DNA of 9,793 nucleotides, taken from positions 1-9,793 of the forward strand of contig JAGCGE010000018.1 in NCBI GenBank assembly GCA_017649745.1, written 5' to 3'. This document shows positions 6,909-9,793 of this stretch, in pieces. The translations under genes and the position numbers were made by a program. Below the pieces are notes generated by a model. That model saw only the letters and a program-made list of their open reading frames with translations. It did not search any database and was not told the origin of the DNA. Every line of letters begins with the position of its first letter. Position 1 is the stretch's first letter. This DNA is from Clostridiales bacterium. Lineage in GTDB: Bacteria; Bacillota_A; Clostridia; Saccharofermentanales; Saccharofermentanaceae.

Positions 6909-8098
6909 GATATAAGATAGAAACAGAACGGACCGAATTATTCGATGTAAATATGATGATCGTTATGAAGGTCGTTCTTGATAAAGATATTGATTTTGAC
7001 CTGCTCGAGAAGGCTTTCCGATCTACATGTGATCTTAGTGAGATATTCAGAACTAAAGTGATAATAGAATCTGATGGTTCAGCATACTATGTAGATAATG
7101 ATCATCACAGAAATACAATAGAGATATCAGACCTCTCGTTAAATGATCTTATATGTCAAAATGAGAAAGAAAGATTTAAGATCGAAAATGGTGAATTTCT
7201 TCGTGTCTTTTATACTACTGAAGGTCTCATTTTTATGATGCACCATTTAGGCGGTGACGGTAAGTCTCTTCTTCGATTTATTGAGGGATTTCTGACTCTC
7301 CTTTCCGGCGATAATATCGAGCCGTTAACTTTTAGGAACACCACTTTGGATGAGATATCTAAAGCAAGCAAAGTTCCGTTGTTTTATAAGTTTTATGTTG
7401 ATCGTTGGAATAAGCGTTGGAGAAGTAATAAGACTGTTTTCGATTACAAAGATATGGATAGAGCTTATGATCATTTCTGGCGTGATCATAAGACTGTGAC
7501 ATCGGTTTCTCATTACCATAAAGATGAACTTGATAGACTGCTTTCAGAAGCAAAGAGATCAGGAGTATCTCTTACATCATATTTGATCGCTAAGTGGGCT
7601 AAGGATACGGCTGGTAAGATCAGTATTGGTTTAGCTATAGATGCAGGAGATAAATCTCATTCAATGGGTAATCAGGTAACCGGAATAGCTGTCAGATACA
7701 AGTATTCACATAACAGGAGTTTGGAATATAACGCGCGTAAGATCCATTCTATGATTCGAAAACAGTTGTCTGACAGATTCAGTTATTTCAGACCTTTACT
7801 GATTGTAGGTATGATGGATCCTTCTCTTATTGATACTCTCTGTCTTGAATCGGCAGGTGTTTATAAAGACAATATCACTAATGGTTATCTCGAACAAATG
7901 GGATACGGTTCCAAGTCACGGGATATTAGTGTCAGCAATCTTATGAGGATCGACATCAGGACCGATTACGGAAATTTTCGCATAGAAGATATGGTGTTTA
8001 TTCCTCCGGTAGTCTCATATGTTAAAGATGTTGTCGGTATCCTGACTATTAATGATACTCTGGTTATTTCCAGGCATTCATCAGTTAATGAGTTATAG
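6905..8098 (+). CDS. Stand-alone condensation/alcohol-acetyltransferase-like protein (HHxxxDG acyltransferase fold)
   Basis: This 397-residue protein has the hallmark HHxxxDG motif of the CoA-dependent acyltransferase superfamily (NRPS condensation domains, BAHD, alcohol acetyltransferases), as MMHHLGGDGKSLL, with catalytic H114 and structural D118. Two lobes are expected: 1-about 165 and about 195-397. MGNQVTGIAVRYKY (254-267) and the C-terminal block from about 341 (ISVSNLMRIDI, then FIPPVVSY, then GILTINDTLVISRH) match the second half of such proteins. There are no adenylation, carrier or signal segments. It should join an acyl group (thioester-borne) to an alcohol or amine. Donor and acceptor are unknown. 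The start overlaps the SDR stop by ATGA and has no ribosome binding site at proper spacing (AGGT is 16 nt away), so translational coupling is likely. The fold is fairly sure, the reaction less so. Confidence 0.82.
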   Translation: MRYKIETERTELFDVNMMIVMKVVLDKDIDFDLLEKAFRSTCDLSEIFRTKVIIESDGSAYYVDNDHHRNTIEISDLSLNDLICQNEKERFKIENGEFLRVFYTTEGLIFMMHHLGGDGKSLLRFIEGFLTLLSGDNIEPLTFRNTTLDEISKASKVPLFYKFYVDRWNKRWRSNKTVFDYKDMDRAYDHFWRDHKTVTSVSHYHKDELDRLLSEAKRSGVSLTSYLIAKWAKDTAGKISIGLAIDAGDKSHSMGNQVTGIAVRYKYSHNRSLEYNARKIHSMIRKQLSDRFSYFRPLLIVGMMDPSLIDTLCLESAGVYKDNITNGYLEQMGYGSKSRDISVSNLMRIDIRTDYGNFRIEDMVFIPPVVSYVKDVVGILTINDTLVISRHSSVNEL

Positions 8099-8118
8099 GA
8101 TGACATCCAATGATCATA

Positions 8119-8151
8119 ATGATACAATCAACCTGTATTTATTATAATAAA
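8119..8151 (+). promoter_or_regulatory. Probable promoter with a 14-bp AT palindrome before the amidohydrolase gene
   Basis: A consensus TATAAT at 8143-8148 has only a weak -35 candidate, ATGATA (8119-8124, 18 nt spacing, 4 of 6 matches). The -10 box sits within a perfect 14-bp palindrome, TTTATTATAATAAA (8138-8151), which may be an operator or simply AT-rich chance. The predicted start near 8155 leaves a very short leader with a weak AGGG (8156-8159) 6 nt before the ATG. The 67-nt gap holds no convincing terminator for the upstream genes. Confidence 0.4.
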
Positions 8152-8165
8152 AGATAGGGTAGTGT

Positions 8166-9425
8166 ATGAAATTAAGATTATATAACGCTAAGATCCTTAC
8201 TATGGAGGATCGTAATATCATCGAAGGTGAGGTCTGGGTTAACGGCTCAGATATCGAATACGTAGGTGTTTCCAAGGAAGGACATACTTTTGATCAGGAG
8301 ATAGATTGTAACGGTAATCTGTTGATGCCTACTTTTAAGAATGCACATACGCATACAGCTATGACATTCTCCAGATCACTAGCTGATAATCTTCCACTTG
8401 ACGTATGGCTTAATACTAAGATCTTCCCAATGGAAGGTAAACTTAATGCCGAGATGGTCTATTGGTTCTCTAAACTTGCTATCCTGGAATATCTGAAGAA
8501 CGGTATCTCTGTTGCATTTGATATGTATTTCTTCCGTGATGCTACTAATAAGGCATCTGATGAGTCCGGTTTCAGATTCAGTTATGTATCAGGCGCTAAT
8601 GATTTTGGCGGCGTTGACGAGCTTGAAGAAGAATTCTTAAAGCATAGAGAGTATTCCGAACTTGTTAATATGAATCTTGGTTTCCACGCTGAATATACAA
8701 CAAGCAAAGAGAATATGATGAAGATCGCTGCTCTTGCTGCCAAGTATAAGGCTCCTGTCTTCGTTCATAACTCTGAGACAAAGAAGGAAGTACAAGGCTG
8801 TATCGAAAGATATGGTATGACTCCTACTCAGATCATGGATGAACTCGGAATGTTCGAATATGGCGGTGGCGGATTCCACTGTGTTCATTTCGATGATAAG
8901 GATTATGAGATCTTTAAGAAGAGAGATCTTCTTGCTGTATTTAATCCATGTTCCAATCTTAAACTTTCATCCGGTATCGCTGATGTTAAGAGATTTATCG
9001 ATAAAGGCATCAGTGTATCAGTCGGTACAGATGGAGCAGGAAGCAATAACAGCCTTAATATCTTTAGAGATCTTTATCTTGCAACTGTCCTTCCTAATGT
9101 AAGAGGCGAGGGCGAGGCTAATATCGATCCATTCATCCTTATGAAGGGTCTTACATCAGTTGGACCTAAGTATATGGGACTTGATAACTTGAGTTATATC
9201 AAGGCCGGACAGAAAGCTGATATCATTATGATCGATATGAGCGATCCTTCTATGCAGCCTATAAACAGCATCGTCGAAAACATTGTTTTCAGCGGATCTC
9301 CTGATATCGTTAAGATGACAATGATCAATGGTAAGATCGTCTATAAGGATAATGAATACCTTACACTCGATAAGAACGAGATCTATCAGATGTGTAATAG
9401 ATTTGTACAGGAACTTAAGTTGTAA
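8166..9425 (+). CDS. Amidohydrolase of the methylthioadenosine/S-adenosylhomocysteine deaminase type
   Basis: This is a cytosolic metal-dependent aminohydrolase of 419 residues, close to the MtaD/DadD (TRZ/ATZ) group, which deaminates 5'-methylthioadenosine, S-adenosylhomocysteine or 5'-deoxyadenosine to the inosine forms. Visible residues are the metal-binding HxH in NAHTHTAMTFSRSLADNLPLD (H61, H63), substrate-side H174 (GFHAEYTTS), H201 and E204 (FVHNSET), H238/H241 (FHCVHFDD), NPCSNLKLSSGIADV (260-274), and catalytic D289 in VGTDGAGSNN. A small N- and C-terminal beta-sandwich flanks the barrel, as usual. The exact substrate is not proven; other adenosine or guanine deaminases are possible. 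ATG 8166 is the only good start, with AGGG 6 nt upstream. The last stop base is the first base of the ABC exporter start (TAATG). Confidence 0.88.
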   Translation: MKLRLYNAKILTMEDRNIIEGEVWVNGSDIEYVGVSKEGHTFDQEIDCNGNLLMPTFKNAHTHTAMTFSRSLADNLPLDVWLNTKIFPMEGKLNAEMVYWFSKLAILEYLKNGISVAFDMYFFRDATNKASDESGFRFSYVSGANDFGGVDELEEEFLKHREYSELVNMNLGFHAEYTTSKENMMKIAALAAKYKAPVFVHNSETKKEVQGCIERYGMTPTQIMDELGMFEYGGGGFHCVHFDDKDYEIFKKRDLLAVFNPCSNLKLSSGIADVKRFIDKGISVSVGTDGAGSNNSLNIFRDLYLATVLPNVRGEGEANIDPFILMKGLTSVGPKYMGLDNLSYIKAGQKADIIMIDMSDPSMQPINSIVENIVFSGSPDIVKMTMINGKIVYKDNEYLTLDKNEIYQMCNRFVQELKL

Positions 9426-9793
9426 TGAAGTTTGTTTTCGAATATATCAAGAAATATAAGATACAGTGCCTCATAGGACCTTTATTTAAGGTGTTTGAGG
9501 TCGTGTTTGAATTATTGGTACCACTTATCATCAAGAATATAATCGATAACGGTATCGCTAATAGTGATTCAGCATATATTAAGCATTCCGTTATCCTTCT
9601 TGTGATCTTCTCACTCGTAGGTTTTTCATGCACTCTTTTAGCTCAGTATATGAGTGCATTTTCGGCGATCAATATCTGCTCTGATATGAGAGAAGATACT
9701 TTTACCAAAGTTCTCGGATTCAAGACTAAAGATATCGATAAGCTTGGAACTTCAAGGCTTTTAACGACTTTAACTTCTGATATCAATCAGATA
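9425..9793 (+). CDS. ABC transporter, permease/ATPase type exporter, N-terminal part (3' end outside window)
   Basis: This is the first 123 residues of what looks like an ABC exporter half-transporter, with membrane domain fused to ATPase (MsbA/LmrA/MDR type). The frame is open to the window end. Visible are an N-terminal MKFVFEYIKKYK, a hydrophobic segment at about 14-35 with PLIIKNIIDNGI following, as at the start of type IV ABC exporter domains, a second membrane segment at about 55-75 (VILLVIFSLVGFSC), and the coupling-region-like GTSRLLTTLTSDINQI at the end. The ATP-binding domain would lie beyond the window and is not seen. The start overlaps the amidohydrolase stop by one base (TAATG), with only a weak AGGA 12 nt upstream, so it is probably translationally coupled. 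The cargo is unknown; such exporters often work as heterodimers with a following gene. Confidence 0.85.
   Translation, partial: MKFVFEYIKKYKIQCLIGPLFKVFEVVFELLVPLIIKNIIDNGIANSDSAYIKHSVILLVIFSLVGFSCTLLAQYMSAFSAINICSDMREDTFTKVLGFKTKDIDKLGTSRLLTTLTSDINQI

Noticed and set aside
8098..8108. GGAT-GAC-ATCC hairpin after the acyltransferase stop as a terminator
   Set aside because: The stem is only 4 bp and no T tract follows, so it is too weak for an intrinsic terminator.
8123..8129. TACAATC upstream of the amidohydrolase, matching the -10 region at 4168-4174, as a shared operator
   Set aside because: Only 7 bases match, there is no inverted partner, and the shared part is mostly a -10-like sequence, so a common regulator is not supported.
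1..9793. Mobile element, CRISPR, tRNA or riboswitch
   Set aside because: I saw no transposase, integrase, regular spaced repeats, tRNA-like clover arm set or long structured leader. All gaps between genes are 103 nt or shorter.

Overview
The window looks like chromosomal DNA of an anaerobic Firmicute of class Clostridia, probably near the Lachnospiraceae. This is inferred from moderately AT-rich coding DNA, strong AGGAGG-type ribosome binding sites, PheS/PheT of Firmicute style, a flavodoxin-ferredoxin fusion protein, and several TetR regulators. All genes lie on the + strand. No rRNA, tRNA, CRISPR array, insertion sequence or integrase is visible.

Region 1 (1-2788) is housekeeping. It holds the 3' end of pheS, then complete pheT (the two subunits of phenylalanyl-tRNA synthetase), closed by a clear intrinsic terminator. 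Region 2 (2788-4133) is a two-gene unit with its own extended -10 promoter just past that terminator: a Cof-type HAD phosphatase, then a Nudix hydrolase translationally coupled to it.

Region 3 (4141-8098) is the most distinctive part. A promoter carrying two operator-like repeats drives a TetR regulator with a WHG-type C-terminal domain, followed 17 nt later by an EFR1-like protein (flavodoxin fold plus two [4Fe-4S] clusters). A second promoter with its own 24-bp palindrome drives a second TetR regulator, a short-chain dehydrogenase/reductase (SDR), and a stand-alone acyltransferase/condensation-type protein with an intact HHxxxDG motif. The last three are packed with gaps or overlaps of a few bases. 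No terminator separates the two halves, so read-through is possible. The set suggests a ligand-controlled redox plus reduction plus acyl-transfer module. Its substrate cannot be read from the sequence.

Region 4 (8099-9793) begins with a probable promoter and an amidohydrolase of the methylthioadenosine/S-adenosylhomocysteine deaminase type. Its stop codon overlaps the start of an ABC exporter gene that runs off the window end.

Functional calls come from reading motifs, not from database searches. Promoters and operators are predictions from sequence symmetry and spacing.
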